Positions 48,989-59,706 of a stretch of DNA of 64,000 nt are shown here, piece after piece (within the stretch, counting starts at the first letter, position 1; every line of letters starts with the position of its first letter). This stretch comes from Pandoraea pulmonicola. GTDB taxonomy: Bacteria; Pseudomonadota; Gammaproteobacteria; Burkholderiales; Burkholderiaceae. The position numbers and the translations under genes are program-made. Location of the stretch: NCBI RefSeq assembly GCF_000815105.2, contig NZ_CP010310.2, positions 2,232,001-2,296,000 on the forward strand, written 5' to 3'. A model generated the notes under the pieces. It did not search any database and had not been told where the DNA came from. It saw nothing but the letters and a program-made list of their open reading frames with translations.

Positions 48989-49792
48989 ATGTTTACCCGT
49001 CTTCGCGAAGATATCGCCGCCATTCGGCAAAAGGACCCCGCCGCTCGCAGCAACTGGGAAGTGCTCACCTGCTATCCCGGCTTGCATGCCGTCATGCTCC
49101 ATCGCGTGGCCAACGGTTGCTGGCGGTCGGGTTTCAAGTGGCTGGGTCGCTACATCTCGCAGTACGCGCGCTTTCTTACCGGCATCGAGATTCACCCCGG
49201 CGCTACGCTGGGTCGACGCGTCTTCATCGATCACGGCATGGGCGTGGTGATCGGCGAGACGGCCGTGATCGGCGACGATTGCACGATCTATCAGGGCGTC
49301 ACGCTTGGTGGCACGTCGCTTGCGCGCGGCGCAAAACGCCACCCCACGCTCGAGGCCGGTGTGATCGTCGGCGCCGGGGCCAAGGTGCTGGGCGGCTTCA
49401 CCGTGGGCGAAGGGGCGAAGATCGGCTCGAACGCGGTCGTGGTCAAGGAAGTCCCCGCGGGCGGTACCGCCGTGGGCAATCCCGCACGCATCATTCGGCC
49501 GCGCAGCGCCGAGGCGCCACGTGGCGAAGGCGAGAGCGGGCAGGGCGCCGGCTTGCCGGGCGGCAATGGTCGCAAGGCGGAGTTCTCGGCCTACGGCATC
49601 ACGCCGAACGCCGACGACCCGGTTTCGCTCGCCATTCACGGACTGATCGAGAACGCGGCCGATCAATCGCACAGGATCGACGTGATGGTCGTCGCGCTCA
49701 ATCAGCTCGGCGCGCACCTGGAAGCGCTCGGTGCGAGCAGGATCGATACGGCCGAACTGCGCAAGCTCGGCAAGGAAATTCAGGACATGTGA
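48989..49792 (+). CDS. cysE: Serine O-acetyltransferase
   Basis: Acetylates serine, the entry step to cysteine. It has 267 residues from [20 protein letters not shown]. The left-handed beta-helix hexapeptides run through [27 protein letters not shown] and [11 protein letters not shown], with active-site His and Asp in FIDHG and earlier. [20 protein letters not shown] ends the fold. About 90 extra C-terminal residues follow. The frame is open upstream of 48989, but conserved sequence starts there. Confidence 0.94.
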   Translation: MFTRLREDIAAIRQKDPAARSNWEVLTCYPGLHAVMLHRVANGCWRSGFKWLGRYISQYARFLTGIEIHPGATLGRRVFIDHGMGVVIGETAVIGDDCTIYQGVTLGGTSLARGAKRHPTLEAGVIVGAGAKVLGGFTVGEGAKIGSNAVVVKEVPAGGTAVGNPARIIRPRSAEAPRGEGESGQGAGLPGGNGRKAEFSAYGITPNADDPVSLAIHGLIENAADQSHRIDVMVVALNQLGAHLEALGASRIDTAELRKLGKEIQDM

Positions 49793-49871
49793 GGTGCCGC
49801 GGGCATGGCGCCGCGCAAACGACCCGGCCCGTCGTCATGACAGGCTGTTTGCTCGTTTGCTTTGCACAGGC

Positions 49872-50714
49872 CTATGCGCCCGGTACGAGATCGATCGCGC
49901 GCAGGCCGTGGGCATCCCACTGCAGATAGCCGCCGCGCGGCGGCTCCATGTCGAATTCCCAGTCGGGCAGCACCCAGCGCACGCGCCGGCCGTCGGCATG
50001 GCGCGCGGGGCGATGCGTGTGGCCGTGCACGAGCGTGCGCTCGCCGGCGGCGTCGAGCAGCGCATGGATGGCGTCTGGGTTGGCGTCGGCATATGCCATC
50101 CGATGCGCGCCCCGGGCGGCGCTGCGACGACGGATGCGATCGGCAATCGCCATGCGAAGCCGCAACGGCAGCGCAAGGAAAAACGCCTTGCCGAGCGGCG
50201 AGTGCGCCACGCGGCGAAAACGTTGATAACCCACGTCGTCGGTGCACAACTGGTCGCCGTGGCTGAGCACGAGCGCCTGACCGAGAAACGGGAACACGCA
50301 CGGATCGTCGAGCATCACCGCGCCCGCGGCCCGCGCGAAGCGCTCGCCGAGCAGGAAGTCGCGGTTGCCGCGCATCACCGCGATCGGCACACCGCTGGAC
50401 GACAGTTCGGCCATGGCGGCGGTCATGCGTCGGGCGAATGCGCCGAGCGGTTCGGGAGCGGCGTCGGCGGAGTCATTGCCGCCGGCGCCCGGCATGTCGG
50501 CGCCGAGCATGTCGTCGCCGACCCAGTATTCGAACAGATCGCCGAGAATGAAAAGAATGGACGCTTCACGCGCGGGACCGCGCAGGAAGTCTTCGAACAC
50601 TTGCACCGTGCGCGGCAGGGCGGGCGAGAGGTGAAGGTCGGAAATGAAAAGCGCGGGCCCGTCGCCCCGTGGTGTCACGGGACATTGCGGGCACCGCGCA
50701 GTCGATACTGGCAT
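49872..50714 (-). CDS. lpxH: UDP-2,3-diacylglucosamine diphosphatase LpxH
   Basis: Calcineurin-like phosphoesterase of lipid A synthesis. It has 280 residues. The five metal blocks are complete: FISDLHLS, GDLFEYWVGDD, MRGNRDFLLG, VLSHGDQLCTDD and LVHGHTHRPARH. An insert after GDLFEYWVGDD (GADMPGAGGNDSADAAPEP) makes it slightly long. It is the last gene of a minus-strand TPR-ppiA-ppiB-lpxH cluster. Confidence 0.95.
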   Translation of the reverse strand: MPVSTARCPQCPVTPRGDGPALFISDLHLSPALPRTVQVFEDFLRGPAREASILFILGDLFEYWVGDDMLGADMPGAGGNDSADAAPEPLGAFARRMTAAMAELSSSGVPIAVMRGNRDFLLGERFARAAGAVMLDDPCVFPFLGQALVLSHGDQLCTDDVGYQRFRRVAHSPLGKAFFLALPLRLRMAIADRIRRRSAARGAHRMAYADANPDAIHALLDAAGERTLVHGHTHRPARHADGRRVRWVLPDWEFDMEPPRGGYLQWDAHGLRAIDLVPGA

Positions 50715-50742
50715 CGATCGTCGCAGTGAGCGGGTAGCGTGC

Positions 50743-51237
50743 TTACGCGACGATGACGGCCTTCTCGATCACGACGTCGTCGACCGGCACGTCCTGGTGG
50801 AAGCCCTTCGAACCGGTCTTCACGGCCTTGATCGCATCGACGACGTCCTGGCCTTCGACGACCTTGCCGAACACGGCGTAGCCCCAGCCTTGCGGCGTCG
50901 GCGCGCTGTGGTTCAGGAAGTCGTTGTCGGCGACGTTGATGAAGAACTGCGCCGTGGCCGAGTGCGGATCGTTAGTGCGGGCCATGGCCAGCGTGTACTT
51001 GTTGTTCTTCAGGCCGTTGTTGGCTTCGTTGTCGATCGGCGCTTGCGTACCCTTTTGCTTCATGCCCGGCTCGAAACCGCCGCCCTGGATCATGAAGCCG
51101 TTGATCACGCGGTGGAACACCGTGTTGTCGTAGAAGCCGGCCTTGACGTAGTTCAGGAAGTTCTCGACCGTCTTGGGCGCCTTGGCTTCGTCGAGTTCGA
51201 TGCGGATGATGCCGTGATTGGTGTGCAGTTCAACCAT
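50743..51237 (-). CDS. ppiB: Cytosolic peptidyl-prolyl cis-trans isomerase B (cyclophilin)
   Basis: A 164-residue cyclophilin without signal peptide. [37 protein letters not shown] and [17 protein letters not shown] are the active-site blocks, with catalytic Arg in FHRV. It begins [22 protein letters not shown] after AGAAGGAAAGC. It is a close paralogue of the exported copy next door. Confidence 0.96.
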   Translation of the reverse strand: MVELHTNHGIIRIELDEAKAPKTVENFLNYVKAGFYDNTVFHRVINGFMIQGGGFEPGMKQKGTQAPIDNEANNGLKNNKYTLAMARTNDPHSATAQFFINVADNDFLNHSAPTPQGWGYAVFGKVVEGQDVVDAIKAVKTGSKGFHQDVPVDDVVIEKAVIVA

Positions 51238-51281
51238 GATGCTTTCCTTCTGATGTAATGGTCCCGGTGGGCCGGAGGAGT

Positions 51282-51902
51282 TCAGCGTTTGACGACGCTG
51301 GCCGATTCGATCACGACCGGCGTGGCCGGCACGTTCTGATGCATGCCCTTGTTGATCGTGGCGACACCCTTGATTTTCTCGACAGTGTCCATGCCGGCCA
51401 CCACCTTGCCGAACACGGCGTAGCCGTTGCCGTCCGGGCTGGGGTAGTCCAAGCCCGGATTATCCTTCACATTGATGAAGAATTGCGCGGTTGCGGAATT
51501 CGGGGCCGACGTGCGGGCCATCGCGATGGTCCCGGTCAGGTTCTTCAGGCCGTTTTTCGACTCGAGCGGGATCGGCGCGCGCGTGGGCTTTTCGGCCATC
51601 TCGGGCGTGAAACCGCCGCCCTGGATCATGAAGCCGTTGATCACGCGGTGAAAGATCGTGCCGTTGTAGAAGCCCGAATTCACGTATTGCAGGAAGTTCT
51701 CGACCGTTTTCGGCGCGGCCTTCGGGTTGAGTTCGACCACGAAGTTGCCGGCCGACGTCTTGAACTGCACGCGCGGTTGCGCGTCCTGCGCGGCGGTGTT
51801 CAGGCCCGTGTCCGCAAAGGCGCTCGGACTCGTGCCGGCGAGGGCTGCAACGGCGACGGCGCCGGTGAGCATGGCGCGGCGCAGGCGATTCGGAAGGGAC
51901 AT
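51282..51902 (-). CDS. ppiA: Periplasmic peptidyl-prolyl cis-trans isomerase A
   Basis: A 206-residue cyclophilin with a signal peptide (about 1-31, [20 protein letters not shown] then D). [19 protein letters not shown] and [18 protein letters not shown] match PpiB, indicating a tandem duplication with split localisation. I chose ATG 51902 because GGAG lies 6 nt upstream; an ATG four codons earlier lacks a site. Confidence 0.94.
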   Translation of the reverse strand: MSLPNRLRRAMLTGAVAVAALAGTSPSAFADTGLNTAAQDAQPRVQFKTSAGNFVVELNPKAAPKTVENFLQYVNSGFYNGTIFHRVINGFMIQGGGFTPEMAEKPTRAPIPLESKNGLKNLTGTIAMARTSAPNSATAQFFINVKDNPGLDYPSPDGNGYAVFGKVVAGMDTVEKIKGVATINKGMHQNVPATPVVIESASVVKR

Positions 51903-51951
51903 GCGTGTCTCCATAGGGAATGGGGAGCCGGTTCGAAAGAAAACGAAGGAC

Positions 51952-52680
51952 TTAGTTGCCCGACTTGCCGATGTTTTTCAGCGCGGCGTCGTCTCCGGCC
52001 TTGGGCGCCGCCGGCGTCTGGCTGACCGGTGCGGCGCGTTGCGGGGCGAGCATGTTCGCCAGAATCTTTTCGCGGTTCGATACGCGCGCCGTCGGCGCGA
52101 GCTTGAGAGACTTCTGATAAGCCTGCTGGGCGAGCTTGGCATAGACGTCGCCCAGATTCGAATAGGCCACGGCAAAGCCGGGGTTGTTGCGAATGGCGCT
52201 CTCGAGTGCGGCGCGCGCCTTGTCGTACTCGCCCGATTGCGCGTAGAGCGCGGCCAGGTTGTTGTACGGCTCGGGCAGTTCCGGGAAGTCCTGCGTGAGC
52301 GCGGTGAAGGCGTCGATCGCCTCCGCGCTGCGGCCCATCTCCATGAGCACGCGGCCGCGCGTGAAGCGAACCTGCGCGTCGCGCGGATACTGCTTGAGGT
52401 GTTCGTCGATCTTCGCGAGCGCGTCGCTGAAGTTGCCTTTGTCGACCAGTTTGTTGATGGCCGACTCGCTCGCCTGCTGCGGCGTTTGCAGCGGTGCGGG
52501 CGGCGGCGGGTCGATGATCGCCTGCGCGCCTGCCGGCAGGGCGAACAGCGCGCCCGCGAGGCCGAGCGTCGCGCCGGCGAGCGCGAGCGCACGGGCGTGG
52601 CGTGCGGCAGCGGCGGCCGGGTGGCGTCGGGAGAGGAGGCGCGTTGCGGGGTGCGAAAGTGACCGGCTTCGTTGCGTCAT
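51952..52680 (-). CDS. Exported TPR-repeat protein
   Basis: A 242-residue protein with a long basic signal segment (about 1-53, [24 protein letters not shown]) followed by about four tetratricopeptide repeats (for example [72 protein letters not shown]). TPR proteins act as scaffolds; no specific partner is evident. It heads the ppiA-ppiB-lpxH cluster and is divergent from cysS. ATG 52680 is preferred over a TTG at 52713. Confidence 0.85.
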   Translation of the reverse strand: MTQRSRSLSHPATRLLSRRHPAAAAARHARALALAGATLGLAGALFALPAGAQAIIDPPPPAPLQTPQQASESAINKLVDKGNFSDALAKIDEHLKQYPRDAQVRFTRGRVLMEMGRSAEAIDAFTALTQDFPELPEPYNNLAALYAQSGEYDKARAALESAIRNNPGFAVAYSNLGDVYAKLAQQAYQKSLKLAPTARVSNREKILANMLAPQRAAPVSQTPAAPKAGDDAALKNIGKSGN

Positions 52681-52934
52681 AGTGGGTGCTTGGGATACCT
52701 GAGAGGTGCGCAAGAGATGCTATACTCGGCCGCATTCTAACAAAACACCTGCGGCCGGCCCGTGCCATTTGTCCCCATGGCGGTGGATGCGGTTCGCAGG
52801 TTCGTTTTTTCCACCGTACGGCGCGCAGCCCGCTTCGCGATGTCGCTACACCCGCATGGCCACGGCCGTGTCCCGGTGTCGACGGCATCGACGCGGCGTC
52901 CGGCGCTGTTGCCGCCCCGGTCAAGCGCTTATCT

Positions 52935-54338
<1,404 letters not shown>

Positions 54339-54362
54339 GCGCGACGCATCGAGGCAAAATTC

Positions 54363-55532
54363 ATGGTGACTCGTAAATCCGTGGCCGCGAAGGTGGCGTC
54401 CAAAACCGCCGCAACCAAGCCTGCGACGAAGGCGGCCAAGCCGGCAGCGCCGGTGGACGGCGCACGCCGAACATCGGCCGCCAGACGGTTGGGGACCGAG
54501 ATCGAGGTCGTGGCAAGCAAGAAGACGTCTGCGCGTACCGCGGCGGGTGGCAAGAGCGGCAAGGCCGACAAGGCAGACAAGAGCGAGAGGGCGTCGAAGG
54601 CCAGGATCGGTGCGACGGCCGGTGCAGCGCGCAAGCATGCTCAGCCGGTGAGCCCGAAGGACGCGTCGACGCGCACGGCCGGCAAGGTCGCGTCGAAGGC
54701 GGGGGCGAAGGTAGCGCGCAAAGCGTCGCCGAGGTCAGGGACGTCGGGGACATCGGCGGCATCCGGCGCCTCGAGCGCGGCGTCCACGCGTCGGGTCATT
54801 GCCAAGCGCGATGGCGAGACGCGCATCGTCACGCCCGATATCGAGCGCCTCGAAGCGGAGATCGTCGAGGCGAAGGTCACCGGGGTGGTGCCGTTGCCGG
54901 TTGCACCCGGCGCGACGCGTCCCGACTTCTGGGATCAGGCGTGCGCGGATCTGATGAAGCGCGACCGCATTCTCAAGAAGCTGATTCCGCAGTTCGGCCC
55001 GGCGCATCTGACCGGTCGTGGCGAGCCGTTCGTCACGCTCGCGCGCTCGATCGTCGGGCAGCAGATTTCCGTCAAGGCGGCGCAGGCGGTGTGGGATCGC
55101 GTCGTGGCGATCTGCCCGAAGCTCACGCCTGCCCAGTTCATCAAGGCGGGCCACGACGCGCTCGCTGGCTGCGGCCTGTCGCGCCGCAAGGCCGAGTACA
55201 TCCTCGATCTGGCCACGCACTTCAAATCCGGTGCACTTCACGTCGACGCCTGGGCCGGCATGGACGACGAGGCGGTCATCGCCGAATTGACCGGCATTCG
55301 CGGCATCGGCCGCTGGACTGCCGAAATGTTCCTGATGTTCAATCTGCTGCGCCCCGACGTCCTGCCGCTCGACGACGTCGGCCTGATCAACGCGATCAGC
55401 GTTAACTATTTCAGTGGCGAGCCCGTCACCCGTAGTGAAGCGCGCGAAGTGGCCGCCAACTGGGAGCCGTGGCGCTCCGTCGCCACCTGGTATATGTGGC
55501 GCAGCCTCGAACCGGTGCCGGTTCAATACTGA
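54363..55532 (+). CDS. AlkA-type DNA-3-methyladenine glycosylase with long basic N-tail
   Basis: The C-terminal ~210 residues form an HhH-GPD glycosylase: ARSIVGQQISVKAAQAVWDRV, GLSRRKAEYILDLATHF, the hairpin LTGIRGIGRWTAEMFLMF, and the catalytic Asp in LPLDDVGLINAI. It removes alkylated purines in base excision repair. The first ~150 residues are Lys/Ala/Ser/Thr-rich and resemble histone H1-like tails, which should bind DNA non-specifically; this is unusual for E. coli-type AlkA. It begins 24 nt after cysS. Confidence 0.9.
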   Translation: MVTRKSVAAKVASKTAATKPATKAAKPAAPVDGARRTSAARRLGTEIEVVASKKTSARTAAGGKSGKADKADKSERASKARIGATAGAARKHAQPVSPKDASTRTAGKVASKAGAKVARKASPRSGTSGTSAASGASSAASTRRVIAKRDGETRIVTPDIERLEAEIVEAKVTGVVPLPVAPGATRPDFWDQACADLMKRDRILKKLIPQFGPAHLTGRGEPFVTLARSIVGQQISVKAAQAVWDRVVAICPKLTPAQFIKAGHDALAGCGLSRRKAEYILDLATHFKSGALHVDAWAGMDDEAVIAELTGIRGIGRWTAEMFLMFNLLRPDVLPLDDVGLINAISVNYFSGEPVTRSEAREVAANWEPWRSVATWYMWRSLEPVPVQY

Positions 55533-55686
55533 TTGTTCGGCGAAGGACGTATAATCCGCGTCCATTCCGCCTCATTGATTCATTATCAACGTCTATTGCG
55601 GGTCGTATAGCGATGAAAGTTGTCTATCTCGATCGGTCGGACGTCGCCGGCGGTACAATACGCTGCCGCATTTCCGGGGAAACCTG

Positions 55687-56655
55687 ATGAAGAATACCTT
55701 TTTGGATTTTGAACAGCCGATCGCCGAGCTCGAAGCGAAGATTGAAGAGCTGCGCTTCGTGCAGGACGATTCAGCCGTCGACATTTCCGAAGAGATCGAG
55801 CGCCTCTCCAAGAAGAGCCAGCAGCTCACCAAGGACATCTACACCAACCTGTCGCCCTGGCAGGTTTCGCAAATCTCGCGCCACCCGCAGCGTCCTTACA
55901 CGCTCGATTATGTGCGTGACATCTTTACCGACTTCCACGAACTGCATGGCGACCGCACGTTTGCGGACGATCATGCCATCGTGGGTGGCATGGCGCGCTT
56001 CAACGGCCAGGCTTGCATGGTGATCGGTCACCAGAAGGGCCGCGACACCAAGGAGCGTGCGCTACGCAACTTCGGGATGCCGCGTCCCGAGGGGTATCGC
56101 AAGGCCATGCGCCTGATGAAGCTCGCCGAGAAGTTCGGCTTGCCGATTTTCACGTTCGTCGACACGCCGGGCGCCTATCCGGGCATCGATGCGGAAGAAC
56201 GTGGTCAGTCGGAAGCCATCGGCCACAACCTGTACGTCATGGCCGAGTTGAAGACGCCGATCATTACCACCATCATTGGTGAGGGCGGTTCGGGCGGCGC
56301 GCTGGCCGTGGCCGTGGCAGACACCGTCATGATGCTGCAGTTCTCCACGTACTCGGTCATTTCGCCCGAAGGTTGCGCGTCCATTCTGTGGAAGAGTGCT
56401 GCCAAGGCGCCGGAGGCGGCCGAAGCGCTGGGCCTTACGGCGCATCGTCTGAAGGCGTTGGGCTTGATCGACAAGATCATCAACGAGCCGCTGGGCGGCG
56501 CGCATCGCGATCCGCTCGGCATGGCCGGCATGCTTAAGCGTGCGCTGGCCGATTCGCTGCGCCAGTTCCAGGGCATCAGCCATAAGGAATTGCTCGATCG
56601 CCGTTTCGAGCGTTTGATGAGCTATGGCAAATTCAAGGAAGCCGGCGCGAAGTAA
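55687..56655 (+). CDS. accA: Acetyl-CoA carboxylase carboxyltransferase subunit alpha
   Basis: Partner of AccD, 322 residues, begins [65 protein letters not shown] and [21 protein letters not shown] are the crotonase-fold blocks. A TATAAT at 55550-55555 and TACAAT at 55654-55659 are candidate -10 boxes in the 154-bp gap from the glycosylase gene. The tilS start lies inside its 3' end. Confidence 0.97.
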   Translation: MKNTFLDFEQPIAELEAKIEELRFVQDDSAVDISEEIERLSKKSQQLTKDIYTNLSPWQVSQISRHPQRPYTLDYVRDIFTDFHELHGDRTFADDHAIVGGMARFNGQACMVIGHQKGRDTKERALRNFGMPRPEGYRKAMRLMKLAEKFGLPIFTFVDTPGAYPGIDAEERGQSEAIGHNLYVMAELKTPIITTIIGEGGSGGALAVAVADTVMMLQFSTYSVISPEGCASILWKSAAKAPEAAEALGLTAHRLKALGLIDKIINEPLGGAHRDPLGMAGMLKRALADSLRQFQGISHKELLDRRFERLMSYGKFKEAGAK

Positions 56656-58288
56656 AGCGCCTGCCGGTGCGTCGTCGCCCGTGGTGGCGATGACGCCGAA
56701 TCCGAGGCCTCCTCGCGAATCTTCCGCTGCCGCGTTCGCATCCGCCCGATGCGACGCGGCAGTGGCACATGTGGACGTCGCGTTGCGCCTTGCGATTTCG
56801 GCGCACGTGAGCGCGCTTGCGCTGACCGCGTCGTCGAGCGACGCCACGGCTTCAAGCGTCTCCAGCCTTTCCCTTCCCTCCGGCGCGTCCGCCGCCACCT
56901 CTCCCATCGCACCGCAACTTGCCCTCGCCCTGAGTGGCGGCCTCGATTCGATGGTGCTGCTCGATGCGCTGGCGTACTGGGTCCAGACGCGTCGCGAGGC
57001 TGGCGAGACCGTGGCGCAACCGCTCGCCATTCACATCCATCATGGATTGTCGGCGCATGCCGACGAGTGGGCGACCGTTTGCGAACGCGAGGCGAAACTG
57101 CGGGGTTTCGCGTTCGTGACGAAGCGTGTCACGGTACCGCGCAATGCGAAGCAGGGCGTCGAGGGGGCGGCCCGGGCTGCGCGATACCAGGCGCTGGCCG
57201 AGTGTTGCGATGCGCACGGCGCGACGTGGCTGCTGACGGCGCATCACGCCAACGATCAGGCCGAGACCGTGCTGTTGCAGATGTTGCGCGGGGCGGGCTT
57301 GCCGGGAGTGGCGGCGATGTCCGTGGCGGGCGCGTTGCCTGTCATCGGGCGCACGACATCCGCCGTGCGGTTGCTGCGTCCGCTGCTCGAAGTGTCGCGT
57401 GAAACGATGCGAGCGTATGCACAGGCGCGTTCGCTCGCGTGGGTCGAAGATCCTTCCAACGACAATCGTCACTACCTGCGCAACGCGTTGCGCCATGACG
57501 TGATGCCGGCGATTGCCGCACATGTGCCGGCGTATCGCGAGACGTTGTCGCGCTTCGCGCGCCACGCGGCGCAAGCGCAGTCGTTGCTCGATCAACTGGC
57601 GCAGCTCGATTTCGAGCGCGCGAGCGCGACTGTGGCGGGCGAAGCGAGTGAAATCGGCGAAGCAGGTTTGCAGCGAAGCCGCGTGCAGGCACTCGGCGCC
57701 GAGCGCCTGGCGAACCTGTTGCGATACTGGGTTGCCCGTCGAGGGATGGCGATGCCGCCGGAGGCGCGCCTCGACGAGTGGGTGCGACAGATTCGGGACG
57801 CGCAGCCCGATGCGTCGCTGACGTTGCCGCATGGCGATGCGGTGCTGCGTCTGTACCGTGACATCCTGCAGTGGACGCCGGTGCACGAGCGTGAGGGTGC
57901 CGACGGCGCGCCGGAAGATGTCGAGTTGCGTTGGGCAGGTGAGCGCGAGTGGCGCCTGCCGCAGTGGCGGGGGAGTGTGGTGTTCGCGCCGGTGCCTGCA
58001 GGCGAAGCGAGTGAGGGAACTGTCGGCGAAGCGGTGTTGCGCGCGCGGCCATTGGTGGCGAGGGCGCGCGTGGGCGGCGAGCGTTGGCGGGAGCATGCGG
58101 CGGGCCATTCGCGTTCGTTGAAGCACTGGTTCCAGAGTCGGGGCGTCGCGGCGTGGTTGCGGCATGTCCCGATCGTGTGGCAGGGCGACAAGATCGTCTT
58201 CGTGCCGCGCTTGGGGATCGACGGGGCTGCGCAGGAAGACGGGGGCAGTGGTGCGCGATGGACGATGACGTGGCGCGACGAGGTGTGA
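56624..58288 (+). CDS. tilS: tRNA(Ile)-lysidine synthase
   Basis: Converts C34 of the CAU isoleucine tRNA to lysidine, an essential step. It has 554 residues. The PP-loop is [16 protein letters not shown] (SGGLDS at about 104-109). [37 protein letters not shown] and [14 protein letters not shown] follow, with a C-terminal acceptor-binding domain. The N-terminal ~90 residues are Ala/Ser low complexity and may be over-annotated; ATG 56624 overlaps accA by 32 bp, ATG 56690 is an alternative. Its last 16 coding bases are part of an inverted repeat. Confidence 0.93.
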   Translation: MANSRKPARSKAPAGASSPVVAMTPNPRPPRESSAAAFASARCDAAVAHVDVALRLAISAHVSALALTASSSDATASSVSSLSLPSGASAATSPIAPQLALALSGGLDSMVLLDALAYWVQTRREAGETVAQPLAIHIHHGLSAHADEWATVCEREAKLRGFAFVTKRVTVPRNAKQGVEGAARAARYQALAECCDAHGATWLLTAHHANDQAETVLLQMLRGAGLPGVAAMSVAGALPVIGRTTSAVRLLRPLLEVSRETMRAYAQARSLAWVEDPSNDNRHYLRNALRHDVMPAIAAHVPAYRETLSRFARHAAQAQSLLDQLAQLDFERASATVAGEASEIGEAGLQRSRVQALGAERLANLLRYWVARRGMAMPPEARLDEWVRQIRDAQPDASLTLPHGDAVLRLYRDILQWTPVHEREGADGAPEDVELRWAGEREWRLPQWRGSVVFAPVPAGEASEGTVGEAVLRARPLVARARVGGERWREHAAGHSRSLKHWFQSRGVAAWLRHVPIVWQGDKIVFVPRLGIDGAAQEDGGSGARWTMTWRDEV

Positions 58289-58368
58289 GCGCAAAACATA
58301 CCCCATCCACAACCCGCAAAAAACAGCAGAACCTGCTGCTGGATGCTGCCGGCGATGCAACCGACAGG
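58270..58368 (+). repeat. Inverted repeat, left copy (tilS 3' end)
   Basis: About 97 bp that matches 59491-59586 in reverse orientation. The first 16 bp, GTGGCGCGACGAGGTG, are identical; the rest is about three-quarters identical by eye, including a small palindrome CAGCAGAACCTGCTG. Confidence 0.75.
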
Positions 58369-58721
58369 GAGTGTCGCGGAAGTCGTAGTTTTACCGCCGG
58401 GCATGAACGCAATCGCTATTCGCCAGCGACTCGCTCGGATGGATTCCTCTTCGTGTCGGGGCAGATGGAAAGTCGTGAGGATGGCTTGGCCGAGCCCGAT
58501 CTGGAGGCGTCGGCAAGCTCATGCCGCCAGACTCACCGCAACCTCCTTAACGGACGGTCTTTTCCATTTTCTGTCACGCCACGTCCCATATTGAGAAATT
58601 TCCCAGATTTAGGGCTGGCTTTCTGGTGTAGGGCGTGGCCATGGTAAGGTGAAAATCCGTATTTAACGGGGGCAAGGTGTCCTTTTTTCATGCCCAAAGT
58701 TAAACCCTTAGGAGCCGTATT
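58289..58721. other. Gap between tilS and the 85-codon gene
   Basis: A 433-bp stretch holding the rest of the left repeat and a RidA-family relic, then an increasingly AT-rich segment. No intact gene is seen. Confidence 0.5.
58367..58560 (+). pseudogene. RidA/YjgF-family relic with two frameshifts
   Basis: Three frames in succession give a recognisable RidA-like N-terminal half: VAEVVVLPPGMNA (58373-58411), then after a frameshift RYSPATRSDGFLFVSGQMES with REDGLAEPDLEA (58414-58506), then after another shift RRQAHAARLTATS (58508-58546). These line up with the RidA pattern of PPG, YSPA, GxLFVSGQ and a helix ending in NLxATL. The C-terminal half with the active site is missing. The functional family deaminates reactive enamines. 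Confidence 0.7.
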
Positions 58722-58979
58722 ATGACAGTTCGAAATGATGCGCTAAGAGAGTTTGCAAATGAGCAACTGAATATTGCTGCGCGGACCATTGAGAATAAAG
58801 GCGACAAAATGGACAAGGTTGCGGCTGGGAAAATAGAGTTTTTCCTTGCGCTGAGAAGTGTCTTGTCGGGAGAGGTGGAAAAAAGGGAATTGGGGTTGAT
58901 TGATGCCGTCAATGACACGCTTCAATTCATCAAGCTCATCGGGGATAAAGAAACATTTTATAAATCCCCGCAGACTTGA
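58722..58979 (+). CDS. Orphan 85-residue protein in an AT-rich island
   Basis: I do not recognise it. The 85-residue product MTVRNDALREFANEQLNIAA... is charged and probably all helical, without signal peptide, membrane segment or Cys. The segment IEFFLALRSVLSGEVEKREL could be an amphipathic interaction helix. TAGGAG lies 6 nt upstream of the ATG, a good start. Local base composition is clearly more AT-rich than its neighbours, suggesting acquisition by transfer. Nothing nearby reveals its role. Confidence 0.6.
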   Translation: MTVRNDALREFANEQLNIAARTIENKGDKMDKVAAGKIEFFLALRSVLSGEVEKRELGLIDAVNDTLQFIKLIGDKETFYKSPQT

Positions 58980-59490
58980 CGTTGCGGTGCAAGGAATCGG
59001 CGGGTTGTCGCGTGCGCTTGTAAGGGGGCGGGCAGGCATTCACACGCCGAAGGCAGTAGCCCGTTAATTGCTGCATGAGCGAGGAATGTATGACCATTTC
59101 AATTTCATCGCCCAATGCCGAGTGCTTGTGACGTCGGAATGAAGTGGCCGGCGGATTCCCCCCCGTCGCCCGGCATGCAAATCTGAGCCGGGCGATTCGA
59201 GCGGTTCGAGGGCGGAGAGCCCTGCGGGGCGTCAAGCTCAATAAGCGGGCGGCGGCGCGGCCCACCGGTCGTGCCCGACGGCGAACCGAACTGTCGTCGG
59301 TCGGCGGGCCATGTGGGGGACTCGCAACTGGCTGTTTCGAATGGCTTGGCGAGTTTCGGCTTTGCCGTATCTGTCGCGTACTTCCCTTCCTTTGCTCTTG
59401 GGCCCAGGCCGCCGGGGCCCCAAGACCACTACAGCCAGCTTAACGTTCGATTTTCTCCGTCTCTCCGTCTCTCCATCGTCTTCGATGCCG

Positions 59491-59586
59491 CCTGTGCGTT
59501 GTACCGTCAGCGGCATCCGGCAGCAGATTCTGCTGTTTTTGGCGGTTGTGGGTGGGTTTTGTTCTGCACTCACCTCGTCGCGCCAC
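59491..59586 (-). repeat. Inverted repeat, right copy
   Basis: Reverse-complement partner of 58270-58368, ending 22 bp before the lysC -10 box. It contains the palindrome CAGCAGATTCTGCTG. It may be one of a dispersed family in this genome, which cannot be judged from one window. Confidence 0.75.
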
Positions 59587-59604
59587 GCCGTCGCGATACA
59601 TTCA

Positions 59605-59613
59605 TGCGATAAT
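59605..59613 (+). promoter_or_regulatory. Extended -10 promoter for lysC
   Basis: TGCGATAAT is a good extended -10. The 15 bases from 59609 (ATAATCAAAAGTTCC) recur at the leuC -10. Predicted start is near 59620, giving a leader of about 87 nt. Confidence 0.5.
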
Positions 59614-59706
59614 CAAAAGTTCCGCGAATCGAAACGTCACCGGTACCCGCGACGGGTATCCGCGCAGGATTCATAAACGGTTTTAAATCAATGTGTTAGC
59701 AATGTT

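Larger units (their letters stand above)
58980..59706. other. 727-bp region upstream of lysC, no convincing gene
   Basis: Contains overlapping frames of no recognisable kind, a hairpin CTTGGGCCC/GGGCCCCAAG-like at 59397-59424, a short CTCCGTCT tandem repeat near 59455-59473, the right inverted repeat and the likely lysC promoter. Confidence 0.45.

Noticed and set aside
50743-51902. ppiA/ppiB similarity as a possible recent duplication or assembly artefact
   Set aside because: The two differ clearly in sequence and one has a signal peptide, so they are long-diverged functional paralogues.
58084-58647. 187-codon frame running from tilS into the gap
   Set aside because: Its tilS part is out of frame; only a short RidA-like segment is meaningful, reported as a pseudogene.
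59455-59473. CTCCGTCT tandem repeat considered as a CRISPR or phase-variation tract
   Set aside because: Only about two and a half units, not in a coding start, and no spacer-repeat pattern exists anywhere in the window.
59238-59573. 111-codon minus-strand frame beginning in the right inverted repeat
   Set aside because: Good length but no ribosome site, no recognised domain, and it overlaps hairpin and tandem-repeat sequence.
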